64,000 nucleotides of DNA from Pomphorhynchus laevis (Eukaryota > Acanthocephala > Palaeacanthocephala > Echinorhynchida > Pomphorhynchidae), in the NCBI GenBank assembly GCA_012934845.2, contig WNNJ02001801.1, positions 62,001 through 126,000 of the forward strand, in the 5' to 3' direction. Below are positions 23,490 to 35,718 of this stretch, in pieces; within the stretch, counting starts at the first letter, position 1, and each line of letters begins with the position of its first letter. The position numbers and the translations under genes are program-made. The notes beneath the pieces were generated by a model. It was not told the origin of the DNA. It searched no databases and saw only the letters and a program-made list of their open reading frames with translations.

Positions 23490-24180
23490 TAGAGCGGTAG
23501 GTTGGACTCTGGAGTTATCCTGACGGCACTTCCAATCTCGGCGGTTGGCACAAGATTGGACGACGTATCCTTTACAATCGCTGTGACCCTACGACTTGGC
23601 ATCAAATTTAGCTGAGAATTCACATGTAGATCCGGAAATACCAGGGACCCTTCGGCCTTGCACGGTCTGGATTGTCGGCACAGCAAATCCCGGCACAGTC
23701 GACACTCCGAGTTGAACCATGTAATTCGAATGGCTTTGTCTTCAGTGGGATACCTTCTCGATTAGATCCGATCGGTTTGTGTCGCAGCGTTGGCAAGCGA
23801 TCGAAAGAAGGAACTTTGGTTCCTGGGAAGAATGGTAAAATACTAATTTGGGACGATACCTGCATGAACCCTCTAGCGGCGAGTTAGGAGTATAAAGCAG
23901 TCATTTGGGCCGGTGAGGTAGCCTCTTTTGCAGAATGCAAGAAGGAAAATTACAACGAGATCGATAATAGGATCTATACATTCGTTCCAGTAGCCGGTGA
24001 GTCCTTGGGTGTCTGGGGCAAGAAAACATCGTATTTTACCGACGAGATCAGAAAAGTAATGTCCGGGACCACGGGTGAAATTCGATCAACGGCTTTCCTC
24101 AGGCAGCGATTAAGCGTAACGGTTCAGTGAGGCAATGCCGCTTGAAACTAGAGTGGCTAAGCGATCAATCAGCTGCCGAT
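23490..24180 (+). mobile_element. LINE family H, C-terminal fragment
   Basis: Plus-strand translations give LHGLDCRHSKSRHSRHSELN, then TLVPGKNGKILIWDDT, then a segment ending FLRQRLSVTVQ.GNAA. These are the C-terminal blocks of an invertebrate LINE polyprotein family I recognise by pattern (cysteine/histidine block, W-D-T-V block, final QRGNAA) but cannot name. The part just upstream of these blocks is at 41540-42600 on the minus strand. Stops and frame changes are present. Confidence 0.65.
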
Positions 24181-24655
24181 ATTTTTGAAGGATGAAAATG
24201 CCTTTATGTTGAAGACTACAATCCTGAAATATCTGAAGCAATTATTTATATAATGTTTCGCAATTTATTGTAATTTTAACGATCTATTGTAATTTTTTAC
24301 ACATTTCTGATTGTATGTAAAAAAATTTAAAATAGTAAGGAAATTATTTGCATAAATCAAAAGTAAATGTAAATCACGGATTAAGATATTAAATGAGATT
24401 TTTGGTAGAACAAATCCCTGGTTTTTCATTACTTAGAAGTTATCTGTAACCTCCTTTATCCTAGGATTGTTTGGAATCCCACTCATATTTACAAGCTCGC
24501 TATTATTTAGCCAGCTCATTGTAAATATTTTTACACATTTTGTAAACTACGGCGACAGATTCACATCCTGTAAATTTGACAACTAAGTTGTTTGTAGTAA
24601 ACCCTATACATACATTTAGAAACATTAAACATACTTTGATTCTATATTTAATCTG
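24181..24655. other. Unassigned AT-rich stretch
   Basis: No supported feature. Confidence 0.45.
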
Positions 24656-25444
24656 TGCATAAAGAAACTATAAATAAATCAGATCAGCTAACTGATTATA
24701 CGTATTTTATACTATATACAAAATTAAAATAATGATAGATTAAATAAATAATTAAATAATAAATAGTTATTAAATCAGATTTTATATAATTTATATACAC
24801 AAAGTTGAAATTTAAAATTTAAATTTAAAATAAAAGTCAATATTTATGAATTGACTAATAACATACGATGTATGATAATAGGGATTATAGATCATCAGGA
24901 GGGACTGGTATATTATCAGGTTTCGGCCTCTACTTCTTGACCCAAAATAGCAGCGAGGCCAAATACATGATAATGACGATTTTCCACTGATGAAAATTGA
25001 TTATATAGTATATTTTATTCTAATACAAAGTATATTATTTATTATCCATAAAACATTTCGGCTAAATAGTTTCAATTTATTTTTAATAATATTTTGTTGA
25101 TTTATATATTTTACTAATTTCTGTTAGATTTTATTTTTATGGTAACCTAGTTTAAAATACGTGTCCATTAGATTATTTATATGATTATGAAGAAAGCCAA
25201 TATTATAGCATATTATGACAATTCTTAAAATTTTATTATTTAATGTATTATATTTTATATTATATAGTATGTATGAGAATGCTCATGCAAAAATAAAACG
25301 TTTCTTGTAAATTTAAACGTTATCTTTACGATATAAATTAAAAATAGTTTTAATTGATGTTAATTTAATGTTCATATCTAGATATATATCTTCTTTATCA
25401 TCAATATTAGTTTTATTAATCATCAATATTAGTTTTATTAAGAA

Positions 25445-28400
25445 AAAGACAACTCCGCCATGGCCGGTCCCTAGCCCGTGCTGAGAAAGGAGGAGGGTTG
25501 GCGATCAACTTCGCGACAAGCAGCCGTAAAACAAAACCGTCGCATCAACTGTATGGAATGTTGTCTCAATGCTCTAAACGTCAGGACTACGGCGTCCCCG
25601 TAAGCGACGCGCTTAGGTACGGTCAGACCTGAACGATAAGTCATTAAGGATCTCTGCAGCAAAAGATACTGCGGGGGGGGCAACCAAACTAGCTACCTTA
25701 TGAAAGCTGAACAAACAAGAAAACGAGTTCGAATCGCAACACTCAATGTCGGCTCGCTGACTGGCTGTTTTTTGGAAATCGCCGAGGCCCTAAAAAGACG
25801 ACGAATCGATATATGTGCAGTGTAAGAAACGCGTTAGTCGGGCGACAAATCCAAACAAATTGGTCTTGGTTTTAAATGTATATACTACGGAAAACCTAAA
25901 ACGATGAGTGGCGTCGGCATCATTGTCTCCAGCCGTTTCCAAAATAGTATTGCGGAAGTTCATCGATGCAGTGACCGACGGATGAAAATCATTGTCGGAT
26001 ATGATAACCGGATAGTTCACATCTTCAGCGCATATGCACCACAAACAGGATGCGACAAGGCAGTCAAAGAAAGGTTCTGGATACAGATCGACGAACTGAC
26101 CGCCGAAGTACCAAAGGATCACATGATAATCATCGCTGGAGATCTAAACGGACATGTCGTTATCGCAAAGGATAGACACAACTGTCATGGAGGAAAGGGA
26201 TTTGGACGAAGAGACGACGATGGTGGGCAAATCCTTGAATTCGCAGACGCACATGACCTAGTTATATGCAATACATAGTTTCAAAAACGAGCATCACACC
26301 TTATCACTTTCCACAGCGCCTTAAATAAAACCCAAATCGACTATATCCTGGTTCGACGGGGTGATCTCAAACTCGTAATCGATACGAAATCTATCCCGTA
26401 TGAAACAGTGACAACTCAACATAGACCTGTCGTTACAACCCTGAATATCACCTCGCCGAAGCAACCTCGCGCAGAATGTAACGTGAGACCTCGTATAAAA
26501 TGGTGGAAATTCAAGGAAGCGGAATCCGATAAATGAAAATGGGAAAAAACCAAAACGTTCATTACGAAATTTGCCCAAGAGATACTTGGTACTACAAAAC
26601 CTGGAACACGACGACTCGATAAAAGTTTATGGTTATGGACCGAGGAAGTTAAAGAAAGTGTTCGACAAAAGAAACTCAGTTACCACGTCTGGCTCGCGAG
26701 CAAATCTCTCGAAGACTGGGAAAAATACAAGGGAGCTAAAAAGTAAGCAAAAAAGTAGTAGCTAAAACCAAAGCAAATAAGTTCGGGGGGTTATATGAGA
26801 GACTCGATACACGCTAAGGAGAACGCGAAATGTATAGAATCGCCCGGACAGTATGCCGAAATCGCAGGATACTGAAAAGTTTCATGGAATTTACGATCAA
26901 AACGGTGTCTTGCTTGCCCGTAGGACGCAGGAATTCGAACACCCACCCATCCCACATTTTCCGCCGATCGAAGGCTCAGTTATGCCTATAGAAGCTATCG
27001 AGGTTGAAAGTGCACTACATAAAATGAAAAACGCAAAAACTATGGGGCCTGATGACGTAGCTTCAGAATTCTGAAAATCAAGTGTACAGGATTCAACAAG
27101 GTGGTTGGTGCAGTTTTTTAACTAAATAATCAAAGAAAAAGAGACACCTCTTGATTGGAGACGGAGCACAATCGTACCTATATGGAAACAGAAGAGAAAT
27201 CCCTCAGACTGTTCAAATTACCACCCGATTCGTCTCATTTCACACACCCTCAAGATTTTGGAACATGTGATAAACGGTAGGGTAAGAAGTATAGTCAAGA
27301 TATCTCCAAACCAATGTGAGTTTGTCAATAACTGTGGCACCATCGATGCTATCCATGCCTTTCGCCTTCTTCTTGAAAAGCATCCAGAAAAATGGAAAGC
27401 TGTATACTGTGCGTTCCTTGATCTTGAAAATGCGTTCGATCGGATCCGGCATGAAGTTATTTGGTACGCTTTGAGATTTTACTTACTCCCTAAAGAGATT
27501 GTTGAGTGGGTCAAGCTAATATACAAAGGATCAACAAGTCAGGTATGTACGACAGTGTGATATACGGATGACTTACCTATCACCGTTGGAGTTCGTCAAT
27601 GGTCTGCGCTGTCTCCGTTGCTATTCATCCTCGTTATGGATGCCGTATCCAACAATCTAAACAGACAGTTTCCGTGGACGATTCTATATGCTGATGACGT
27701 CATGCTTGCGTCCGTAGATAAAGATGATCTCCGACAACAAATAAACAGCTGGAGAAATCGATTCAAGCAGTTCAGTCTACGCCTGAACGCGCGTAAAACT
27801 GAATACCTGACCACAAATATGGATGATGATCAGCCACTACAGTTCGGAAGGCACACACTGAACCGAACAACTGCGTTTAAATACCTTGGGTATACCATAG
27901 CGGCATATGGTAACCTACATGCAGAGGTCTCTTCTCGAGTAAATGCAGCCTGGATGAAGTGGAGGTCAGTTACATGTATTCTCTGCGATCCAAAGATAAA
28001 AGACCGACTGAAGTCGAATATTTACAAAACTGTAATACGACCCGTGGTCCTCTACGGTGCTGAATGTTGGCGGATATCAAAATATGAAGAACGCAAAGTT
28101 GCCGCAATGGAGACAAAGATGATCCGATGGACAGCAGGAAAAACCTTAAAGGATCATGTCCGGAATGAAGAAATAAGGAACCAGTTAGGCGTAGTGCCAA
28201 TAATAGAGAAACTTTGCGAAAGGCGACTACAATGGTACGGCCATGTTATCCGCGCAAGCGAACACCAACCATCAAATAAGTCCATTGCCGTGACAGTGGA
28301 TGGAAAGCGTCCGATAGGAAGGCCGAAACTGCGATGGATGGACGTCATACGTCATGATTTGATAAGTGTTGGACTGGAAACCAAAGTCACCATCGATAGA

Positions 28401-28478
28401 GCCAAGTAGTAGCAACTCTCAAAAGCAGCGGACCCCGTCCCTACACGGAAAAGACGCTATAGAAAAAGAAAAAGAAAT
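25445..28478 (+). mobile_element. RTE-clade LINE, near full length, broken
   Basis: About 3.0 kb with a GC-richer 5' leader (25445-25699), one long coding region and an A-rich simple 3' end (AGAAAAAGAAAAAGAAA), the usual RTE layout. It is inserted in a PLE. GC content is well above the flanks. Several stops and frame changes show it is inactive, but the protein reads along nearly its whole length. Confidence 0.9.
25700..28409 (+). pseudogene. RTE endonuclease-reverse transcriptase
   Basis: Starts at ATG 25700 and reads RIATLNVGSLTG, the endonuclease N-terminus. Endonuclease blocks GVGIIVSSRFQ, HIFSAYAPQTG, IIIAGDLNGHV and TQIDYILVRRGDL follow. The RT has FLDLENAFDRI (about 27415), ALSPLLFILVMDAVS and ILYADDVML (about 27685), then the C-terminal RLQWYGHVIRASE and GRPKLRWMDVIRHDL. 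In-frame stops occur early (25820-25822 and 25835-25837, where the family usually has QETRW), at 26276 and elsewhere, and the RT half is in another frame. No RNase H domain, as expected for RTE. Confidence 0.85.
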
Positions 28479-28984
28479 ACACATTTATCATCAAAATATC
28501 GAAACATATTTCAAGATTTATTTTTTTACACAGTTATGAACAAATTCATATTCTATAAAGCTTAAAAACAAGTCAGCTATAATTGGGCTACTATTACCTC
28601 CCATTGGAACACCTTTTTTGTCTAAATATAGATGTCCCTACTTTTAAATAATTTTGATTTATCAAAATATTTAAGGATTCTATTAATTCAATTTTATTCA
28701 TATATTTATATTTACTTGATGGTTTAATTTTTGTTAGATAGGCGTTATAATTATTATAACATATATATGTATATATTTTTCCAAATATAAGATTAATTCA
28801 TTTTTCTAACGTTTATTTTTTAGTGTGAACCAAAAGTATTTTCATTATCGTATTTAGTGATTTTTGTTATCCAGTTGATTTCTTCATAACTTTAATCGTT
28901 TGCATAAAAAATATTAAACAAATATAGATTTTTTCGCAAAATATATGAAAATTATGAAATATAGGAACAAGTCATAAGATTATT

Positions 28985-29192
28985 TTTTCTAAATATTTAT
29001 GAACGATCAAATATAATTGAAAGTCAACAAAATTATTTTGATATTTCGCTAGTGATTACAAGCATCTTTATAAATTAAAAACCACTTCAGAAATTGTTTC
29101 AAATTTCTGAAGATGCTAGTAATTGCTAGCGAAATATTATAATAATTTTGTTGACTTTCAATTATACTTCATTGTTCCTGAATATTTAAAAT
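28985..29192. repeat. Inverted repeat with hammerhead-like arms
   Basis: Arms of about 75-85 bases (left from about 29001, right to about 29183) share AATTGAAAGTCAACAAAA and a motif. The right arm (29106-29134) reads CTGAAGA, T, GCTAG-TAATTG-CTAGC, GAAATATT. The left arm carries a decayed version on the minus strand. Organisation resembles elements E1, E2 and 41161-41434, but I could not identify target duplications. Confidence 0.6.
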
Positions 29193-31330
29193 ACAGATCA
29201 GGATGGATATATTTCATATTATTCTTGCTGTACACATCTAATGAAACATCTACGAACAAATCTTAAATATCTTACACAAATCTGGTATATACATCCTGCC
29301 AAATTTGTGACTTGCAGATTCACACTTCCCTGTACATTTCAATAAAATAATTAGCTGGGCGTCTAAGGTATTCTTCATGATCCAGGGTGAAAAATATTCA
29401 ATTGTATTTCAAAACAATATTTCGTCTACAACACTGTCTAAAAAATACAGTTTAAAAATAAATTATATGTTCGTATCTTTTAAATGCTGTTTATTTGTCT
29501 AATTAATTATGACATTAAAAAACGAATTTAATATTTTGAGTCTATTTGGTGAGATGTTACTTATTCATGATGCAACGGTTCATAGCCGTTTATATTTATT
29601 ACATCTTTGCATATTTCTGGTTATATTTTAATTTTTGTAACGAGATTCTCCATGGTTAACTTGCAGTTGATACATTTATATGCAACTTCTTTACATTATT
29701 ACCTTTCCGTATGCTATTCATCAGAATGAAGCCCAATGACCGCCCGGACTTTGATCTAAAATTAAATTTTTTCTATCTGAATTATTTTGTTGAATATTTC
29801 ACTCAATGTAAGTTCACGAGTCATTGCGTCAATCAGCTTTTCTCAATTAGCATGCCAATATTTACAAAATAACAAGAATAAACTTTTACATGAAATGTTA
29901 ATGAAAAAGAAATTTTAGCATGAGCTCGCCGAGAGAAGATAATTTAATCTGTTGAACACAAAAAGATTCAAGAACAACATGATATAATACAGCCGTCTGG
30001 GAATCTCACCGTCTAGTTTAATGTGATACTACCATCTATAGTATCACCGCGAGACTAACATGATTTTGTAAATTAATGGTTTAGTCAGGAGATTTAATTA
30101 TTTTAAGCATTGAAAAATAAAAAAACAAAATATTTACCAATATTTTGAAAGCTCAGGTCTTTTTGTTTTTGGTAAAGGTTGTGACACCATTTAAATATAC
30201 TATCAAACAACATTTACACTGTATTATAGCATCCAATTATTTTTTAACATTGCAAATATGGAGTGAACTAATATTAAGTTTACAAAAGAAAATCAATCTA
30301 AAATCTGAAGTATTAAAACACGAAATTACGTATAACATATGATGAAATGCAGCTTTGTCTTTTTCACTCTTTTGAACGATAGTCGTTTGCTTATTTGCAG
30401 TTTAAAATAATTTCAAAATCTACACAATAAAACATATAGATATAAAAATATAGATTGCAATTAAAAATCTATCGCAAATTCTTGAGACCACAACTTTGTG
30501 GATATAATTTTAATTACTTCTACCTACTTATTAATGCATCCACTTGATCGGTCCTTCCTCTAAGCTTTGTTCGACAATGAGAAACAGTAATTTAGAGATA
30601 GAATTCTTCATTTAATTTTCATAGATACACCACACAAAGAAATAATGAAATATTTAAAAGCGTTGGCATCTAACGTTAAAAAAAAACGTTTTTGCAAAAG
30701 CTTTATAGTGGTAACCACTTCGGGAGGATTGATAGTCACTACTAATACTAGTAATTTTAACAATTTTAATTTTTCAATAAGTTTCAACTGGCTCTTTGTA
30801 AAAATAACGCATTGATTTTCTGTTGAAAAAATAATAATTTTTGTCTGGATAATTTCAAAAAAAGACTTCGTTTTTTTTAAAAAACGAAGTCTGAAGCAAA
30901 TATTTAGCTACGTACACATTTACTGGTTGGATTTATTAATAAGAAAAAACAATTGAATTTTTGATCGAAAATATACAAATATCGTCATTAAGTAATGTTG
31001 TGCGAACATCACCGTTATCGTCAAATTTTACAACTAAACAACACCATGTAGATTAGTACCTTTTTAATTTTTTTAACATTGGGCAATTATAATCACGAAA
31101 AATGGATTATAATTCTTTATCCTAAGAATTAATTAAAATCAATTAATTTTTATAGCAAACTGTGATTGCACATTACTATGGCAGTTTGTCATTGCACATT
31201 TGGATAAAATTTGAGAAAAATTATGTTCTGTCTGGTTTCTAACATTTAATATAATACATTAAATAATTTTTTGAAAATATCCATGTCTCTTTCTATTTTA
31301 ATAATTTATTATAGTTTATGGAATCGAAGA
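29193..31330. other. Unassigned AT-rich intergenic stretch
   Basis: About 2.1 kb without a convincing frame. The 65-codon frame at 30145 has no motif. A perfect hairpin ACTTCG..CGAAGT lies at 30865-30893 and GATACTA/TAGTATC at about 30035-30055. Confidence 0.5.
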
Positions 31331-31453
31331 AACTTGTATTATTTTAGAAATAAATTGTTAGTCCAATATTTCAATTCTTGACAGTTCTTGACGATGATAG
31401 CAGCAGCTATTGAAATATTGGACTGACATTTTTCGCTCGAATAATACAAGTTT
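31331..31453. repeat. Foldback with hammerhead-like centre
   Basis: AAACTTGTATTATT (31331) pairs with its mirror at 31440-31453. Inside, GTCCAATATTTCAAT pairs perfectly with ATTGAAATATTGGAC. The centre reads TGACGA, ATAGC-AGCA-GCTAT, GAAATATT, similar to the words of the E-type motifs. Probably another small ribozyme-type repeat. Confidence 0.5.
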
Positions 31454-31542
31454 ATATGATTTCACACAAAATACACATAAAATAATGAAATTGTACGTAT
31501 TGCTATGCTATATTTTTCTATTGGCAATATATTTATATTACC

Positions 31543-32720
31543 ATGATATGTAATGATATTGGCTTTCTTAAAAATCATTTAAATAATTTAATAGATGCAT
31601 ATTTTAAACTAGGTTACTATAAAAATAACATCAAGCAGAAAATAGTAAAATATATAAATCAACACAATAATATAAAGAATAAATTTAAACTCTTAAGTGG
31701 CAAATTTTTATGGATGGATAATAAATAATATGCCTTGTATTAAAATTATATACACTTGAAAAGAAGATTTCATAACAGCAAATACGTCATTAGCATGTAT
31801 TTGAACCCCTGCTATGTTGGGTCGAGGAATAGGGTCCGAAAGTTGATAACATAGTAGTTCCTCCTGATGATCTCTATTTTTTCTGATACATCGCATATTA
31901 CTTATTAGTCAATTCATAAAAACTGATTTTTATTTAAAATTTTAATAATAAATTATACCGTTATATAAATATAAATTGTATAAAATTTTATATAATTATT
32001 TATTTTTAAATTGTTTATTATTTAATTATTTATTAAATAATTAAATAATTTATTTAATTATTTATTAAATAATTAAATAATTTATTTAATTATTTATTAC
32101 ACTTAATAATCAAATTTCATGAAAGGAAATACATCATTGACATGCATTTGGCCTCGCTGTAATTTCGAGTCGAGGAATATGGTCCGAAACCTGAGAGCAT
32201 AGCAGTTACTCCTGATGACCTATATTCCTTATTCGAATACATCGTATATTATTTATTAGTCAATTCATAAAAATTGAATTTTATTTTAAATTTTAATAAT
32301 AAATTATATCGTTATATAAATATAAATTGTATAAAATTTTATATAATTATTTATTATTAATAATTATTTATTATAAAATTGTATATTATTTAATTATTTA
32401 TTAAATTATTAGATAATTTATTTAATAATTTATTACACTTGATAATCAAATTTCATTGGAGGAATACATAATTGACATGCATTTGGCCTCGCTACAATTT
32501 CGGGTTGAAGAATATGGTCCGAAAACTGTTAGCATAGAAGTTTATCCATGTGACCTCTAATCTTAATTATGATACGTTGTATATTATATATAAATTAATT
32601 CATAAAAAATTGAATTTTAAAAATTCTTACTTTATATAAATCTAAATTATATTAAATCTTAAGATTAAGATATTAACATTTTTTAATTTATTATTTCAAA
32701 AATAAAATACGTAAACGCAG
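31543..32720 (+). mobile_element. PLE family D 3' part with three tandem tails
   Basis: A 61-codon frame (31543-31728) contains HLNNLIDAYFKLGYYKNNIK, matching the minus-strand frame at 63302-63559 and resembling the thumb region after PLE-type reverse transcriptases. After its stop the structured tail occurs three times (about 31790-31930, 32110-32290 and 32440-32620), spaced by about 320-340 bases of AT-rich sequence. Tandem terminal segments are a known habit of PLEs. Confidence 0.65.
31805..31880 (+). ncRNA. PLE family D tail structure, second example
   Basis: CTGCTATGTT (31809-31818) pairs with AACATAGTAG (31848-31857, one G-U). AATAG (31828-31832) pairs with CTATT (31874-31878). The second pairing differs in sequence from the copies at 32176 (AATAT/ATATT) and 63201 (GTTAG/CTAAT) but is kept, which supports the fold. 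Confidence 0.5.
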
Positions 32721-33393
32721 TATATATGACTTACGGAAATTTCCGCCTTAATTTTTTTGATTTCAAAATAAATAGAAGAAAATCAATAAAATGTATATAG
32801 ATAAACAATAATTTTAATTAAGACGCCAATTATATCTTTCTGTGATCAGTTCAATAAGATATATTACATGTTTAAAATTTTTCACCTAAATTTATATTAT
32901 GAACTACATTATGTATTACAGCTTGTACTAACTCCATATTGCCCCTTCACCGATATAATCAGTTTTTATTTATATTTTACCCATCAATCATTTAAATTTT
33001 TTCATATTTGAACATTGGCCCAGTCGAATAAATGTTGTGAAATTCATTATGAACAACAATACATTCCCCCTTACTTACCCATTTTACCCCGTCCCAGATT
33101 AACAAATATTCGCAATATTTAAATGTTTTTCTTAGAATATACAACCACATATTTTAAAATTTTCACTCAAATTAATATTATAAACTGCAATATGTATTAC
33201 AGCTTTTACTAATCCTTTATTCACCCTTCCCGATAAATAATAATTTGATATATTCATAGTTTTTTTAACTCTCTATAATAATATGATGTAGCTTTTTGAA
33301 TAAGCCACTAGTTGATACGATTAAATATTCCTGATGATGACAGATTTGTTCTAGCGAAAAAGAAGAAATAAATCCAATTTTTATTTGCTGGGT
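32721..33393. other. Unassigned AT-rich stretch
   Basis: No gene. About 33331-33360 has CTGATGA and GCGAAAAAG, a decayed hammerhead-like pair of words; a repeated AT-rich segment with TATTACAGCTT occurs at about 32915 and 33195. Confidence 0.45.
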
Positions 33394-33401
33394 ATGGCTT
33401 T

Positions 33402-34309
33402 GGCAACATTTCCGAAAGGCGGACACAACTAGGCAAGAAAAAATTTATAGAAAACGAAAGACCTTTATTAGACATTTACAACACATCTTTCATATTTTTG
33501 CAGCATAGTGTAGGTAAAGTTTAAAATTAAAATTAAACTTTTTTTAAAATATTAAAATTTGAATATTTTTCAAGTAAGTGTTCGGATTAGTTAAAAATTA
33601 TCACACAATGATAGCACATTATGTATCTACACCACATATAAGTTTTAGCTCGATACGACGTATATTACGCTTCAGAGAAAATGTTCAATTTTTTGAACTT
33701 AAAAATATTTTTTCCTAAAAAAATCGATATGATAACCCATACTTTTTTTCATCTCACAACATCGACCATCTATCATTTAACATTTACACAAAAACTTATA
33801 AATTGATAATTCAGTATGTTGAAAAAATTTAAATTTTAATTTTTTAAATTAAAACAAAAATAATTAAAATTTTACCATTGCCCTTGTTAGTAGTTTGTTT
33901 ACTGCAATATTATTATAATACGATTACAAATCATATATCTACATTATTTTCAAGTTTGAGATTGATTTAACATGTATTACGTTGTAAAACAAAATTTAAT
34001 TTTTTGAACTTCAAAATACTTTTTAAGCACTTTGGTATGATATCCTATCTTCATTTTTAACTTATTATTTCCAACTTACAACAAATCAACGTATACACAA
34101 AAAATTGGCATCATTACTTTATTATCTTGAATAAAAATAAATTTATTTTTAACAATTTTAAAAATTTTAAACGCTGGTTTTATTTCTTCAATAATGAGAA
34201 AACTGAAATTATAATGTGTTTGAACGATTTTCAGATGGTTTGGAATATTCACGCATTGATCAGCGGATCGCTACGTGATGACAACGCATGTGTTGGATGG
34301 CTCGAAACG
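33402..34309 (+). repeat. Merlin left terminal inverted repeat
   Basis: 908 bases, highly similar to the reverse complement of 35536-36443. It contains a mirror copy (34127-34309) of the start of the transposase frame with a few amino-acid differences (HALISGS against HALISGP). Confidence 0.9.
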
Positions 34310-34356
34310 ATATTTTAAACTGTAATTAAAATATGTAACAGAAAAAAAAACAGGTT

Positions 34357-35718
34357 TTAATAAATATTAGAGATGTCACTTAATAATTGGTCGAAAAAAT
34401 CAACGTTATTATGTCTACACCAATGTCTCCACGCGAATTCCGACAAGTGCGTGCCAAGCTCGTCAGTTTTGTGTGAGTTTGCTAGTTGACGTCGAAGGTG
34501 TCTCCAGTTACCTTCGATGCGTTGGGTATGGGCACCTTTAACTTTAGGCATACACAGTTTAAATTATTATATTTACCTGTTATTGGGTCAAAAAATTTGG
34601 GATTGGTTTATAATCTCGTGGACGAACCCAAGTTGTTTTAACTGTGAGTATGCACCCCACAAATCAGTATGAATTGTTGTTCCTATTAAATTAGTAATTT
34701 TAAAAGATATTTTAATAGTGGTTACCCATGTTGACGTTGTCTACAATAAAGGGGACTAATGAGGACGAATTGCGCAAATTATCTTCACACATTTTTAATC
34801 TACAAGTAATTAGTAACGGAAATTTCGAAAATCTTTTTATACCTGCAATCTCCATTATCCTCAATTAGTCCCAAGACCCATGTTCCATCACGCATTCGGC
34901 CTCTATTATATTTTCGTCGACCTATATTTTTGACCACACATGTTTTGTAGATTACATAGACAATGTTACCATACCCAATTTGCATTCATCTATTTGAACA
35001 ATTCTACCAGGACGTCCCATTTTTGTACCCGTGGTTCGTCGAAACATTAATTCCATGCATACCTACCGCAAATCTAATTGTTTCATCATATTTCGAAATA
35101 TGTACCTCTCGGCAATAATTGTACCAATCCGTTATAGTTTCAGTGGAAGTTCTCTCGCCAGTAATTGAACTTTCACGAATGGTTGGTAAAATTGACATCC
35201 TGAACGATACAACTAAATATTAGTAAAATTACAGTTGCTAAACTTTGTTGCAAAGCAATAAGAAATCATGATCGCCTTTGCTGGGGATATTTTGGCATAT
35301 TCAAGCCATGTTCCTTTTGTAACTGCGATATCCTTACACCCTTGTGCGGAGCATCTATTTGTAATACCAAGTCATGAGATCATGTATGTTAATCAAACCT
35401 AAATCTGCTCAAGTGTTTCTCTTTATATTTTTTCATTAGCCTGTTATGGTGGCTGCAAGTGCGATCTTGCAGCCGCCATAAAGCGATCTCTAAAAAATCG
35501 CTTTATTTGAAAATTTATTAAGTTTAGCTACCAAGCGTTTCGAGCCATTCAACACATGCGTTGTCATCACGTAGCGGTCCGCTGATCAATGCGTGAAGAT
35601 TCCAAACCATCTGAAAATCGTTCAAACACATTATAATTTCAGTTTTCTCATTATTGAAGAAATAAAACCAGCGTTTAAAATTTTTAAAATTGTTAAAAAT
35701 AAATTTATTTTTATTCAA
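34357..35718 (-). pseudogene. Merlin (ISXO2-like) DDE transposase, broken
   Basis: Cut-and-paste transposase. The N-terminal part starts at 35718 inside the right TIR (MNKNKFIFNN.., then DDNACVEWLETLG). A zinc-ribbon-like segment follows (ITNRCSAQGCKDIAVTKGTW, about 35270-35370), then DWYNYCREV. The catalytic core shows IVQIDE (about 34990), RRKYNRGRMRDGTWVLG, IHTDLWGAYSQL (about 34650-34680) and GAHTQRIEGNWRHLRRQL (about 34500-34550), consistent with the D, D and E/N positions of the family. At least four frame changes or stops separate these blocks, so the copy is dead. Confidence 0.85.

Larger units (their letters stand above)
24660..28770 (-). mobile_element. PLE family D, split by an RTE insertion
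   Basis: The minus-strand element lies in two pieces. Its reverse-transcriptase core is at 28479-28770: GVPMGGNSSPIIADLFLSFI, then FRYFDD just at the junction. Its thumb and tail are at 24660-25440, with the same HEHS..YNIKYNTLNN block as 63302-63559, then the structured tail at about 24860-24960. The RTE at 25445-28478 sits between them. The RT type resembles Penelope-like enzymes with a GxPMG block; the exact subgroup is unresolved. Broken by stops in both parts. Confidence 0.65.

Noticed and set aside
25445-25699. HDV-like ribozyme at the RTE 5' end
   Set aside because: I could not find the nested pairings by eye; the leader may simply be GC-richer UTR.
34127-34318. Separate small plus-strand gene in the Merlin left TIR
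   Set aside because: It mirrors the transposase N-terminus in the right TIR and ends immediately past the repeat boundary.
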